Origin: Saprospiraceae bacterium
Lineage (GTDB): Bacteria; Bacteroidota; Bacteroidia; Chitinophagales; Saprospiraceae
Reading direction: 5' to 3'
Length of the DNA: 64,000 nt
Assembly (NCBI GenBank): GCA_028285085.1
Contig: JANQQI010000104.1
Location: 39,234 to 103,233, forward strand
The notes below the pieces were generated by a model, which made no database searches, had not been told where the DNA came from, and saw nothing but the letters and a program-made list of their open reading frames with translations. Below are positions 34,338-43,196 of the stretch, in pieces. Both the position numbers and the translations under genes were made by a program. The stretch's first letter is position 1. Each line of letters begins with the position of its first letter.

Positions 34338-35381
34338 TTGATCCGATTGAAAAAGATTCCTAGTGTTAAAGACATCCGAGATTTCATTTACAATCTACCA
34401 CTAGTAGTCAATTTAATCAATTGGTCCAAAGCACACTCACTTCCCGGTTTTTTCAAAGTTCCCATTTACGATGTCATCGTTTTCATCCTCAATGAGTTAA
34501 AAAGGCACACTTTAATTACACGGGCTAACTCTGTGGCTTTCAGCTTTTTCCTATCAATATTTCCAGCGATACTTTTTCTATTTACGTTAATTCCTTACGT
34601 ATTACCCTACTTCGACTTCATAATCATTCCCTACTTGCCGCCGGAACAAATCGTATCGCAAAACGGTGTAGTGAATTTTTCCGCTACCATGATTAACTTG
34701 ATCGAAGCCAACATTTTAACGCTAGAGATTCTCCCGGACAACGTTAAGTCGAAGATCGTACAGATCATCAAAACAGTAGCCCTGGATACTCGACCGGGGC
34801 AATTATACTTTGTACTTATCCTGACGTTATTCTTTTCTTCGAATGGGATGATGACTCTGTTTCGCGGTTTCGAAAAATCATATCAATCTACTTTCAAACG
34901 CCGCTCGGTCGTTAAAAAACGATTAGTTGCCATTTTACTAACCTTCGTATTGGGTATTCTGGTGCTCTCGGCTGCAGTTCTTATCGTTTTGACTAGTACG
35001 CCAATTCAGTCACTCATTAGTTACATCAATCTGGATCGCTTTTCTGAAATCATCATTGGCGCACTGGGTTGGTTAATCATATTTGCTCTTTTCCATACCG
35101 GCATCACGGTGATTTATCGCTATGGTCCGTCAACCTTTAGACGTTTCACTTGGTTTTCACCGGGAGCAACCCTCGCCACTATTTTATCTATCCTATCTCT
35201 GCTCGGTTTTTCCTACTACGTCAACCAATTTGAGCCTTATAATATTTACGGTTCTATTGGAAGTGTCATCGTCCTGATGCTGTGGATTCAGATTAATGCC
35301 TTCATTCTGCTCATCGGCTTTGAGTTAAATGCCAGCATTGCCGTCAATCGAGATTTGAAAATTGCCAAGGAAGAAGATTAA
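34338..35381 (+). CDS. YihY/BrkB family membrane protein
   Basis: A 347-residue inner-membrane protein with about six transmembrane segments. The YihY (formerly RNase BN) signature is visible: RANSVAFSFFLSIFPAIL, SSNGMMTLFRGFEKSY, and FTWFSPGATLATI with YYVNQFEPYNIYGSIG. Function in the cell is uncertain. The start is TTG at 34338, immediately after the thioesterase stop, without a nearer ATG, so translation may be coupled. Confidence 0.88.
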   Translation: MIRLKKIPSVKDIRDFIYNLPLVVNLINWSKAHSLPGFFKVPIYDVIVFILNELKRHTLITRANSVAFSFFLSIFPAILFLFTLIPYVLPYFDFIIIPYLPPEQIVSQNGVVNFSATMINLIEANILTLEILPDNVKSKIVQIIKTVALDTRPGQLYFVLILTLFFSSNGMMTLFRGFEKSYQSTFKRRSVVKKRLVAILLTFVLGILVLSAAVLIVLTSTPIQSLISYINLDRFSEIIIGALGWLIIFALFHTGITVIYRYGPSTFRRFTWFSPGATLATILSILSLLGFSYYVNQFEPYNIYGSIGSVIVLMLWIQINAFILLIGFELNASIAVNRDLKIAKEED

Positions 35382-35421
35382 GAGTTTGGCAAAATGCTTG
35401 CAAGTGAATAGGCAATTACGA

Positions 35422-35799
35422 ATGATTTCCTATCAACATATCAAGAGTATGATGCAAGTGCCGCCACCGGAGGCCTTGGTGGATTTATATAATGCCATTG
35501 GCAGTCAATTGGTAAAACACCACCAGTATGTATCACAAAGATCAGAATTAGTCCTGCCACAGCATTTTCACATCTGTGGAGCCAGCATTCAAAGCCATTA
35601 CATTGCTTACGTTTTGGGAAAGTTAGCCTGTTCCAATTTTCCACCGGAAGTGATTCACATCTTTTTTGATATCGACGCCAACTACAAAGTGCAATTTGGT
35701 GAAATTGGTGGAGAACGAATCGATGCTTGTATTTGTGTCATTCATCAAGAAAACACACCTTTCGATTTACAAGCTGTTTATAAACACATTTATTCTTAG
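35422..35799 (+). CDS. Hypothetical protein downstream of YihY
   Basis: A 125-residue soluble protein beginning MISYQHIKSMMQ; an in-frame TTG at 35362 would overlap the YihY gene by 20 bp, so the ATG at 35422 is preferred. Sequence is mixed alpha/beta, with strands IHIFFDIDANYKVQFGEI and ACICVIHQ near the end. I recognise no family. It is 40 bp after the YihY stop and may be the fourth gene of that transcript. Confidence 0.55.
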   Translation: MISYQHIKSMMQVPPPEALVDLYNAIGSQLVKHHQYVSQRSELVLPQHFHICGASIQSHYIAYVLGKLACSNFPPEVIHIFFDIDANYKVQFGEIGGERIDACICVIHQENTPFDLQAVYKHIYS

Positions 35800-35875
35800 T
35801 AGCTGTTTGAAAATATCTGCCACTAGCGAAAAGTAGAGATTATTAGGCCAGAAGGCTTTAAAACGGTTTTTCAAT

Positions 35876-37363
35876 CTAACCAACACGAACGACTCCGTCG
35901 CGTCGATCATCGCCACTTGCCATCAAACGCCCATCAGCATGCCTCAGAATAGTATGTACGCCCCCAAAGAATAAGGATTGATTGTTCCAAGCTTTGAGTG
36001 TCCCTTCGAATAAGTCCGGCGATAGTTGATGATTAAAGCCTTTTTCAATATTAAATACATCGTGTCCCAGGTGTACACGAGACAGATTTACTGCTTCGTG
36101 CACTGGCAATTGATAATCCAAAAGTAAGTGAATGACTTGAGCGATGGCCGTAGCAATCCGACTTGCTCCTCCGCTACCTAAAACAACTTCGGCCTTACCC
36201 CCCGCATTCAAAACAATGGTAGGTGACATCATACTGGACAAGCGAACATCCTCATCCCAAGTATGAAAACCGTGTGGGAGGAGCGCCGCCTCCCCTAGCA
36301 TATTATTCATGTGTATGTCAGTGCCTTCCACGAAATAGCCACAGCCTTCGCCAATGGTCATAGTCAGGCTAATGGCATTTCCCCACTGATCGACAATATT
36401 GAAATGAGAGGTGCTACCATGTTTCTTATTGCGTTGTAACACTTGCTGGAGGCTGAGCCGTAAATCCTCGGGTAATCGACTTAACTTGGAGACTTCACGT
36501 TGTGCTCGGTACCATTGTAAAATGTGCTCTTCTCCCTGAGGTAGTTGTTGTGGTGCATTTTCTCCGAGTTCTAAAAGCATCAAACACAGGAGCGTTCCGC
36601 CGATACTTGGCAAAGGATTGGTCAAAACAGTTTTCTGACGAAATGGAAAGGCTAGAGGTTCTCGGATTTCTACCTTGTAATCCTTAAAATCCGTCATGGT
36701 CAAGTATCCACCTCCATGTTGATAATCTTCTACTATTTTCCGAGCAATCTCGCCTTGATAAAAGGCGGCTTGCCCTTCACGTGCCATATAATCCAGAAAG
36801 TCCGCTAAGCCCGGCATTTGAACCACATCGCCAATTTGTTTCCGGGTGCCATCTTCTCGAAAGAATAGTTCTAACGAACGAGGATGCATACGGAAAATCT
36901 CCTCCAACAGGCTTAAATCTAGCGCCTGAAAATCATTAATCGCAATGCCTTCTTTGGCGTATTGAATGGGAATTTTTACCAATTCGGACATAGGCATGGT
37001 CCCTAGCTTCTCATGAATCGCAAAAATCCCGGCAATACTTCCCGGTACGCCAGTTGAGCCTTTTCCGGTATAAAACACCTCGGTGGTATCACCAAAATCC
37101 ACTTCGATGGGTTGGAAATCGATAGCAGCAGATAGCTGTTTAGATTTGGGCGTTTGACAAAAGAAATCAAACAATAAACGCTCTCCCGATGCGGTATACA
37201 CATTGGCAAAAGCCCCACCGCCACCGGAGGCCATACAGGGCTCAGCGATAAAGGCTGTCAGATAAGCAGCAATGGCAGCATCAAAGGCATTTCCCCCTGC
37301 TTTTAGAATCTCAACTGCTGTGTCGGCTGTGGCATCGTGGCCAGCGGCAACCGCGTAATTCAT
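35876..37363 (-). CDS. Gamma-glutamyltransferase (cytoplasmic type)
   Basis: A 495-residue Ntn-hydrolase. The conserved GGNAFDAAIAAYL, ASGGGGAFANVY and, after the cleavage region, GSTSHFNIVDQWGNAISLTMTIGEGCG are present. The Thr of STSHF is the expected autocatalytic and catalytic residue. A Gly pair in the oxyanion region (LGSGGASRI) is also intact. The protein begins at the core of the fold, with no signal peptide, unlike the secreted E. coli enzyme. It would transfer or hydrolyse gamma-glutamyl groups. A canonical promoter lies 22 bp upstream, back to back with that of the SsuD-like gene. Confidence 0.88.
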   Translation of the reverse strand: MNYAVAAGHDATADTAVEILKAGGNAFDAAIAAYLTAFIAEPCMASGGGGAFANVYTASGERLLFDFFCQTPKSKQLSAAIDFQPIEVDFGDTTEVFYTGKGSTGVPGSIAGIFAIHEKLGTMPMSELVKIPIQYAKEGIAINDFQALDLSLLEEIFRMHPRSLELFFREDGTRKQIGDVVQMPGLADFLDYMAREGQAAFYQGEIARKIVEDYQHGGGYLTMTDFKDYKVEIREPLAFPFRQKTVLTNPLPSIGGTLLCLMLLELGENAPQQLPQGEEHILQWYRAQREVSKLSRLPEDLRLSLQQVLQRNKKHGSTSHFNIVDQWGNAISLTMTIGEGCGYFVEGTDIHMNNMLGEAALLPHGFHTWDEDVRLSSMMSPTIVLNAGGKAEVVLGSGGASRIATAIAQVIHLLLDYQLPVHEAVNLSRVHLGHDVFNIEKGFNHQLSPDLFEGTLKAWNNQSLFFGGVHTILRHADGRLMASGDDRRDGVVRVG

Positions 37364-37385
37364 AGTCTTATGGATAAGGTGCGGT

Positions 37386-37417
37386 CAAAGATAAACAACG
37401 GTTTGAAATTGATCAAA
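37386..37417 (-). promoter_or_regulatory. Promoter of the gamma-glutamyltransferase gene
   Basis: On the minus strand, TTTG (37417-37414), exactly 20 bp, then TATCTTTG (37393-37386): a textbook Bacteroidota -33/-7 promoter, 22 bp before the ATG at 37363. Confidence 0.75.
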
Positions 37418-37462
37418 TAGCATCTTTCTCCGTTTAAACCTCTTTCATCGAGAGTCTCTCCG

Positions 37463-37494
37463 TTTGGAGTTATGAGCAGGAGTAAATATATTAG
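37463..37494 (+). promoter_or_regulatory. Possible promoter of the SsuD-like gene
   Basis: TTTG at 37463-37466, 20 bp, then TATATTAG at 37487-37494, one mismatch from TAnnTTTG, 15 bp before the ATG. It is divergent from the ggt promoter. Confidence 0.45.
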
Positions 37495-37509
37495 CGAAAA
37501 TTCGCAACA

Positions 37510-38664
37510 ATGTCCAACGTTCAAGTTCGCTCTAAGGCTCTAAGTGGAGCTGAGATCGCATGGTTTGCCCCTATTTGCAATGGTGATACTGATTATCTGG
37601 GTACCATGCCGAATCACTATCGCAGCAACTGGGACAATGCTTTCACCATTTTGCGACGTGCTGATGCACTGGGCTATCGCAATATTTTGTGCCCTTCTTC
37701 TTATCAGGTTGGGCAAGACACCTGGACATTTGCTGCCTCAGTCGCCCCCCTAACTCAACAAATTAATCTTTTGCCAGCTATTCGTTGTGGTGAAGTTCAT
37801 CCAGCGATGTTGGCCAGAGCGGTAGCCACCTTAGACCACATCCTTCGAGGGCGTTTGACATTGAATATCATCTCTTCAAATCAGCCTGGCGAGAATCTGC
37901 CTTCGGCAGCGCGCTATCAGCGTTCCCGGGAAGTCATCTCGATTTTGAAACAAGCGTGGACGGCAGATGAGATTAATTTCAAAGGCGAATTTTATGATCT
38001 TCAATTAGATACTCAACCGGTCAAGCCCTATCAACAAAACGGAGGCCCCCTACTCTACTTTGGCGGTTATTCTCCACCCGGCGTTGACCTTTGTGCAGAG
38101 CATTGTGATGTTTACTTAATGTGGCCGGAAACGGAACAACGATTACAAGAGCTCATGCAGAATATGAGCCAGCAAGCAGCCGCTTACGGCCGCCAAGTTG
38201 ATTTTGGCTTACGGGTGCACGTCATTGTTCGAGAGACCGAAGCCGAAGCGCGGGCCTGGGCACAAAAACTGGTTTCAAAGTTGGAGGTTGACAAGGGCGC
38301 TGAAATCCGAGAACGAGCGCTCGATGCCAAAAGCTACGGCGTCGCTCGCCAAACAGAGATGCGGGCAGCGGCAGATTTAGAAGGTTTTATCGAAGATTAC
38401 CTTTGGACGGGCATTGGACGAGCGCGTTCGGGTTGTGGTGCAGCACTTGTTGGTACCCCGGATCAAATTTTATGGAAAATTCGTCGCTATATGGACATGG
38501 GGATTCGGGCCTTTATTTTTTCCGGTTATCCCCATCTAGCGGAATGTGAGTTGTTTGCTAAATACGTTTTGCCAGAGCTTGAAACTATATCTTTAGCAGA
38601 AGAACAGGGCAGAATTCCACATCACACGCCAGCTACACCACTGGGAGTAGGAAAGCGTAGATAA
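37510..38664 (+). CDS. LLM-class flavin monooxygenase, SsuD-like
   Basis: A 384-residue TIM-barrel protein of the bacterial luciferase family, FMNH2-dependent. SsuD features are visible: [25 protein letters not shown], the conserved [13 protein letters not shown] and FKGEFYDLQ. In E. coli SsuD releases sulfite from alkanesulfonates. No ssuE reductase is adjacent. An SsuABC-class importer lies about 6 kb away but in a separate operon. The gene is divergent from ggt. Confidence 0.9.
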   Translation: MSNVQVRSKALSGAEIAWFAPICNGDTDYLGTMPNHYRSNWDNAFTILRRADALGYRNILCPSSYQVGQDTWTFAASVAPLTQQINLLPAIRCGEVHPAMLARAVATLDHILRGRLTLNIISSNQPGENLPSAARYQRSREVISILKQAWTADEINFKGEFYDLQLDTQPVKPYQQNGGPLLYFGGYSPPGVDLCAEHCDVYLMWPETEQRLQELMQNMSQQAAAYGRQVDFGLRVHVIVRETEAEARAWAQKLVSKLEVDKGAEIRERALDAKSYGVARQTEMRAAADLEGFIEDYLWTGIGRARSGCGAALVGTPDQILWKIRRYMDMGIRAFIFSGYPHLAECELFAKYVLPELETISLAEEQGRIPHHTPATPLGVGKRR

Positions 38665-39042
38665 TTTAGAATAGGAACGAAATCTATAAAAACCAAATAA
38701 TTTTATTTTAGAAACTCATTTTTTTTAAAATTTTTTCTTATTGATTATCAGACCGTTAAACCCACAAATTAAACTATTACTAATTTGAACTTATGGAATT
38801 TTGGAAAAATGGAATCTATAGATAATAGAGATATTTCTAAAAGCGATTGTTTTTAACCATTTGTCCATAAAATGTTCCTGGCAAAGGCTGGGAGTTATAT
38901 GCCCCAAAATTATTGCGGCCAAAATTGGTCGGCGGTGGCGGCTGAGGGTGGGTCCCTCCCTCAAAAGCCCTCCACCATACACATTTTTAACTAAAACCAT
39001 TTTTTCCTCAGAAGCGATTACTATTAACAAAGTCTGACAAAC
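38665..39042. other. Intergenic region with GC-rich palindrome before the hydroxylase gene
   Basis: 378 bp, mostly very A/T-rich at 38690-38860. A GC-rich block at about 38910-38985 contains a 19-nt near-perfect palindrome, GAGGGTGGGTCCCTCCCTC (38944-38962), in which only the inner T positions fail to pair. The minus-strand open frame across it (38791-39030) does not look coding. I see no promoter box. Confidence 0.5.
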
Positions 39043-40302
39043 ATGAATCTTAGTCCAGTCATCATTGCTATCCCGATGTATTTCACGCTTATGGCGGTGG
39101 AACTGGTCTACGAATCTGTAAGTAAACGAAGAACGTATCGACTACACGACGCTGTCACAAACATCAACACAGGCGTCCTACAGCAACTCACGAATACGTT
39201 TATCGCTATTTTCAAAATTGGCATCTACACCTGGATTTACGAAAACGGTGCTTTATTCGAATTAGGACAGACGGCCTGGACATTTGTCATTGCAATGATC
39301 TTTTGGGATTTATGTTACTACTGGGAGCACCGGATGGCGCACGAAATCAGTCTTTTCTGGGGTGGCCATGTCGTGCACCACCAAAGTGAAGACTATAACC
39401 TCAGTGTTGCGCTTCGACAAACTTCCACAGGCTTCATCTGGGGATTTCCGTTCTTCATTCCGATGGCTTTATTAGGTGTACATCCGATTCAGTTTGCCTT
39501 AGCGGGGGGATTTAATTTATTATATCAATTCTGGATTCACACGGAGCACATCAATCGCCTCCCACGCTGGTTCGAGGCTATTTTTAATACCCCGTCCCAT
39601 CATCGCGTCCATCACGGTCGTGATCCCAAATACATTGACCGCAATTACGGCGGCATTCTCATCATTTGGGATCGACTTTTTGGGACTTTCCAAATTGAGG
39701 AAGAACGTCCCAATTATGGCATCACTACCCCACTAAAAAGTTGGAATCCCGTCTATGCTAACTTCGCCCACTATGTCGATTTATTTCAGGATGTCCGCCG
39801 CACACGCAGTCTAAAAGATGGATTAAAAGTCCTGTTCAACCGGCCGGGTTGGCTCCCGCAATACCTCGGTGGTTACCGTGCCCCAAAAGCGGTGAATAAA
39901 AATTACCAGAAATTTGATCGGCCGACGATTTTAGGTATCAACATCTATGTCTTAGTCCAGTTCATGGTTGCGTTGCTCTTTAATGCCTATTACCTATTTG
40001 AACATAAACAACTTGATCCAACAACGAAGATTATTTACGCCTTGTGGATTATTATCACGACGATTACTTTTGGGTTGTTATTTGAAAGTCGTCGAAAATG
40101 GGTACAAGCGCTGGAAATCTTACGACTGCTGGCGGTGCCACTTGGCCTGTATGCTATGCAAAAAGTAGGTTATCCCGTGCCAGATTGGTTGATTATTGTG
40201 GCTTCGATCTACGTCATTGCGAGTGATCTGGTATTCATCAGTTTGATTCGACGCCAAGCCTCACCGGCCATATCTAAGGACCCTGCCAAAAGCACTACTT
40301 AA
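39043..40302 (+). CDS. Sterol desaturase / fatty acid hydroxylase family protein, AGMO-like
   Basis: A 419-residue membrane enzyme. The di-iron histidine clusters are present: HRMAHE, HVVHHQSED, HTEH and HHRVHHGRD. After them comes an additional C-terminal membrane region of ~150 residues with four hydrophobic segments, an arrangement seen in alkylglycerol monooxygenase (TMEM195) relatives, which hydroxylate ether lipids with oxygen. The substrate is not established. A symporter gene follows 18 bp downstream, probably in one operon. Confidence 0.85.
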   Translation: MNLSPVIIAIPMYFTLMAVELVYESVSKRRTYRLHDAVTNINTGVLQQLTNTFIAIFKIGIYTWIYENGALFELGQTAWTFVIAMIFWDLCYYWEHRMAHEISLFWGGHVVHHQSEDYNLSVALRQTSTGFIWGFPFFIPMALLGVHPIQFALAGGFNLLYQFWIHTEHINRLPRWFEAIFNTPSHHRVHHGRDPKYIDRNYGGILIIWDRLFGTFQIEEERPNYGITTPLKSWNPVYANFAHYVDLFQDVRRTRSLKDGLKVLFNRPGWLPQYLGGYRAPKAVNKNYQKFDRPTILGINIYVLVQFMVALLFNAYYLFEHKQLDPTTKIIYALWIIITTITFGLLFESRRKWVQALEILRLLAVPLGLYAMQKVGYPVPDWLIIVASIYVIASDLVFISLIRRQASPAISKDPAKSTT

Positions 40303-40320
40303 TACCCAAGTCCCATACCC

Positions 40321-41874
40321 ATGCTATTTGACCTTTCGATTGTCTTACTCTATTTTACCGCGGTAATGGTCGCCGCTTTGCGAGGCCAAAGTGCCGCAAG
40401 TATGAGTAGCGAAGAGTATTTTCTCAGCTCCCGCAACCTTCGTTGGTACTCCGTTGCTATTTCGACGATCGCGACAAACGTACAGGGTTATCAGTTCCTG
40501 GGCATGATGGGCTCGGCTTATTTATACGGCTTAGCACAAGCTAATCTGGAGATCAATGCGATGCAAGGCATTTTGATGGCGGCCTTCATTTTTGTCCCCA
40601 TGTACTTGCGAGAGCGGGTGATTACCATCACTCAATTCATAAAAAAACGAATGGGGGCCATCGTTGGTTTGTTTTACTCGGTAGCTAATCTGATCCTTTT
40701 TGCTACCCTAGGACTAGGCTCTGCACTCTTTTTGGGGGCTTACGCTGCCGATTTGGTTTTTCAAGACTTGCTCGAAGGGTTTTTAGCTTCACCCATGCAA
40801 CGTGTTGCCATCTTAATTGCCGCTTTGGGTATCTTCTCGGCCATTTACACCTATTTTGGAGGACTTAGTGCTGTAGTTCGTACAGACATTATTCAGTTTG
40901 CAATTCTCTTTATCGGAGGCATTATCGTTCTCTTCATAGCTGTCAATCACTTAGGTGGATGGTCACAACTCTATGAAAAAACACCCGACTTGATGCATCT
41001 ACACCTCCCGGCCGATCATCCCAAGCTACCATGGACTTTAGTATTTGGTTTAGCCTTATTAAATATCAATTATTGGTGTGCAAATCAAAGTGTAGTGCAA
41101 CGCTCATTGGCCGCACGAAGCCTGAGAGACGCTCAGGTGGGTTTGATGGTTGGCGGTATTACTAAGTATTTCATGGCCATCATTATCGTAGTACCGGGAA
41201 TCGCATTAGCGGGTATTCTCGGCGATCAACCCTTGACGGATCCCGATCAAACCTATCCATACTTAGTCAGAGAATTTCTTCCTCAAGGACTGCGTGGATT
41301 GATTCTTTGTGCTTTGTTTGCATCTTTGATGAGCACCGTAGATTCGACCTTCAATTCTTTGGCGACGCTGTGGTCCATCGATATTTATAAAACTTATTTG
41401 AATCCACAAGCTAGCGATCGACAACTAGTTTCCGCCGGTCGACGTACCATTTTCTTCACTCTGGCCACAGGAGTTGTGATGGGATGGGTATTATTATATT
41501 TAAAATTAGAAAGTCCTCAAGACGCGATTACCCATACTTTAAATGAGTTGCGATACTATATTAATTGTGGGATCGTCGTGATCATTTGTAGCGCGGCTTT
41601 CCTACTCGCGCCTAAACAAAAAGTGGTGATTCTCGCTTTTCTTTTGACTATTCCACTCAACCTTTTCCTCAAATTCTGGTTTCCTGAAATGAATTATTTT
41701 GTCAGAGCAGGATGGGTAATCATTACTGCTTTTAGCATAGTCGCGATGAGCTCTATTGCTCAAAACGGCTTAAAACCCTGGCAAGATATTTTTGCGACGC
41801 ATTCAAAAACCAGCACCCGGATTGCATGGGCTCTTTTATTATCATTGATCTTATTACACATCATTTTTCACTAA
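40321..41874 (+). CDS. Sodium:solute symporter family transporter
   Basis: A 517-residue integral membrane protein with about 13 transmembrane segments. SSS family hallmarks: SSEEYFLSSRNLRWYSVAISTIATNVQGYQFLG, IYTYFGGLSAVVRTDIIQF and LMSTVDSTFNSLATLWS. These Na+-driven transporters move sugars, amino acids, vitamins or similar. The substrate is unknown. It follows the AGMO-like gene and precedes a small membrane protein by 10 bp. Confidence 0.93.
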   Translation: MLFDLSIVLLYFTAVMVAALRGQSAASMSSEEYFLSSRNLRWYSVAISTIATNVQGYQFLGMMGSAYLYGLAQANLEINAMQGILMAAFIFVPMYLRERVITITQFIKKRMGAIVGLFYSVANLILFATLGLGSALFLGAYAADLVFQDLLEGFLASPMQRVAILIAALGIFSAIYTYFGGLSAVVRTDIIQFAILFIGGIIVLFIAVNHLGGWSQLYEKTPDLMHLHLPADHPKLPWTLVFGLALLNINYWCANQSVVQRSLAARSLRDAQVGLMVGGITKYFMAIIIVVPGIALAGILGDQPLTDPDQTYPYLVREFLPQGLRGLILCALFASLMSTVDSTFNSLATLWSIDIYKTYLNPQASDRQLVSAGRRTIFFTLATGVVMGWVLLYLKLESPQDAITHTLNELRYYINCGIVVIICSAAFLLAPKQKVVILAFLLTIPLNLFLKFWFPEMNYFVRAGWVIITAFSIVAMSSIAQNGLKPWQDIFATHSKTSTRIAWALLLSLILLHIIFH

Positions 41875-41884
41875 GCCTTTTTGT

Positions 41885-42316
41885 ATGATCTCACCGCTCA
41901 CCTGGCTATTGCATCTGAGTGTCAGTTGGGGGCTGGCCATTCTTATTTGGGTAATCCAACTCGTCCATTACCCAGCATTTCTGTACATCGACTCTACCCG
42001 ATCCAAAGTATTCCATCAAATGCATACAGGATCAATTGTTTTGATTACCATGCCATTAATGCTCGTTGAATTGGGGATATCTGCATGGTCTTGTTGGGAA
42101 ATGCATTTTGACTGGTGGTGGCTAGTGCCCTTGATTTCCGTGTTACTTATTTGGTATAACACCTTCTTAGTACAGATTCCACTGCACAGCAAATTAGCGG
42201 AAAATTGGTCAAAACCGTTAATTAAACGCTTGATCCAAAATAACTGGTGGCGCACCGTGCTTTGGACCTTCAAAGCGATCTGGCTAAGCGGGCTGTTCTA
42301 TAGCACGATGTCCTAG
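41885..42316 (+). CDS. Small four-helix membrane protein
   Basis: A 143-residue protein with about four hydrophobic segments (LTWLLHLSVSWGLAILIWVIQLV; SIVLITMPLMLVELGISAW; WWWLVPLISVLLIWYNTFLV; C-terminal TVLWTFKAIWLSGLFY). No family recognised. Third gene of the hydroxylase-symporter operon. Its 3' end overlaps the convergent gene by 33 bp. Confidence 0.65.
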   Translation: MISPLTWLLHLSVSWGLAILIWVIQLVHYPAFLYIDSTRSKVFHQMHTGSIVLITMPLMLVELGISAWSCWEMHFDWWWLVPLISVLLIWYNTFLVQIPLHSKLAENWSKPLIKRLIQNNWWRTVLWTFKAIWLSGLFYSTMS

Positions 42317-42697
42317 ATGGAAACGATAAGCTTCGAATAGTAATTTTCCGAAAGGAATCCACCAAATTAGATCATTGAAGATAATCGTTAGGCCGAATGG
42401 CAAAGGGAAAGCGCCCTGGAATAGATACCAGGCAAATCCAATCGGCCCAAATATTTTACCGAGGAAACCAACCAGAATAATTGGCCAGTGGATCAAAGGT
42501 TGATAAGCAGCGATGATGTATCCAACACCGTAGACCCCGACGATCATGCCCACACATTGCCAAATCATGGGATAGCGTGGCAAATCCATGTTGGTGAGTT
42601 CGAAAAAGAAGTTTGGAAAGAAAATAACGACAGCTCCCCAAATCAGGTTGTACAAGCCGGCTGTCCAAAGTAGATAATATCGCCAATCTTTTTTCAC
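42284..42697 (-). CDS. Small four-helix membrane protein, convergent overlap
   Basis: A 137-residue integral membrane protein with about four hydrophobic segments (LLWTAGLYNLIWGAVVIFF; CVGMIVGVYGVGYIIAAY; IILVGFLGKIFGPIGFAW). No function assigned; resembles small hypothetical membrane proteins common in this phylum. It lies 49 bp after the GNAT gene on the same strand, and its end overlaps the plus-strand small membrane gene by 33 bp. Confidence 0.65.
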   Translation of the reverse strand: MKKDWRYYLLWTAGLYNLIWGAVVIFFPNFFFELTNMDLPRYPMIWQCVGMIVGVYGVGYIIAAYQPLIHWPIILVGFLGKIFGPIGFAWYLFQGAFPLPFGLTIIFNDLIWWIPFGKLLFEAYRFHLGHRAIEQPA

Positions 42698-42746
42698 TGC
42701 AAAAGGTTTCGTAGTGAAACAAGCGCTCCTAAAGTTGGTTCAAGTA

Positions 42747-43169
42747 CTAGAGCTTTTTCTCCATTCGATAATGCTCAATGTTGACTTCTGAAAACGGCGC
42801 GCCTACCTTTTGATAATCTAGTCGCTCATAGAACGGGATAGCGGCAGCACGAGCGTGCAAAAACATCTTGTTGTAGCCTTGAGCTTGGGCAAATGATTCA
42901 GAGAAGTTCACCATAGCGGTTCCCACGCCTTGCTTTTGCAGATCTTCGGCGACGGCAACCTGTTGCATTTTCACTTGCCCGTCGTCGAATGGCACCAGCA
43001 CTAGACACCCCGTTAATTTTCCATTTTCATTGTAAGCCGCCAAGTGATGATATTGATATTCTATAGCGAGTTCTTCAGCCGAAAAATCCAGCCCCAGAGG
43101 CGTACGCAAAATCTTACAACGCAATTTGATTACAGCATCATAGGCGGGGGTAGCAAATTCAATAGACAT
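42747..43169 (-). CDS. GNAT family N-acetyltransferase
   Basis: A 140-residue enzyme. The GNAT acetyl-CoA motif VAVAEDLQKQGVGTAMV (Q-x-x-G-x-G/A) is followed by MFLHARAAAIPFYERLDYQKVG, the usual motif B. Start ATG at 43169 gives MSIEFATPAY; an in-frame ATG at 43181 adds four residues. It follows the HMG-CoA lyase-like gene closely and may be co-transcribed. The acceptor is unknown. Confidence 0.88.
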   Translation of the reverse strand: MSIEFATPAYDAVIKLRCKILRTPLGLDFSAEELAIEYQYHHLAAYNENGKLTGCLVLVPFDDGQVKMQQVAVAEDLQKQGVGTAMVNFSESFAQAQGYNKMFLHARAAAIPFYERLDYQKVGAPFSEVNIEHYRMEKKL

Positions 43170-43196
43170 TACAAATATCATCGGCGATTAGATCAA

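Noticed and set aside
38791..39030. 79-codon minus-strand open frame across the GC-rich island
   Set aside because: It crosses palindromic non-coding DNA and has no family match. No ribosome-binding site or promoter seen.
41881..42069. Plus-strand frame overlapping the small membrane gene
   Set aside because: A shifted-frame shadow of the 41885 gene; no hydrophobic helices and proline-rich.
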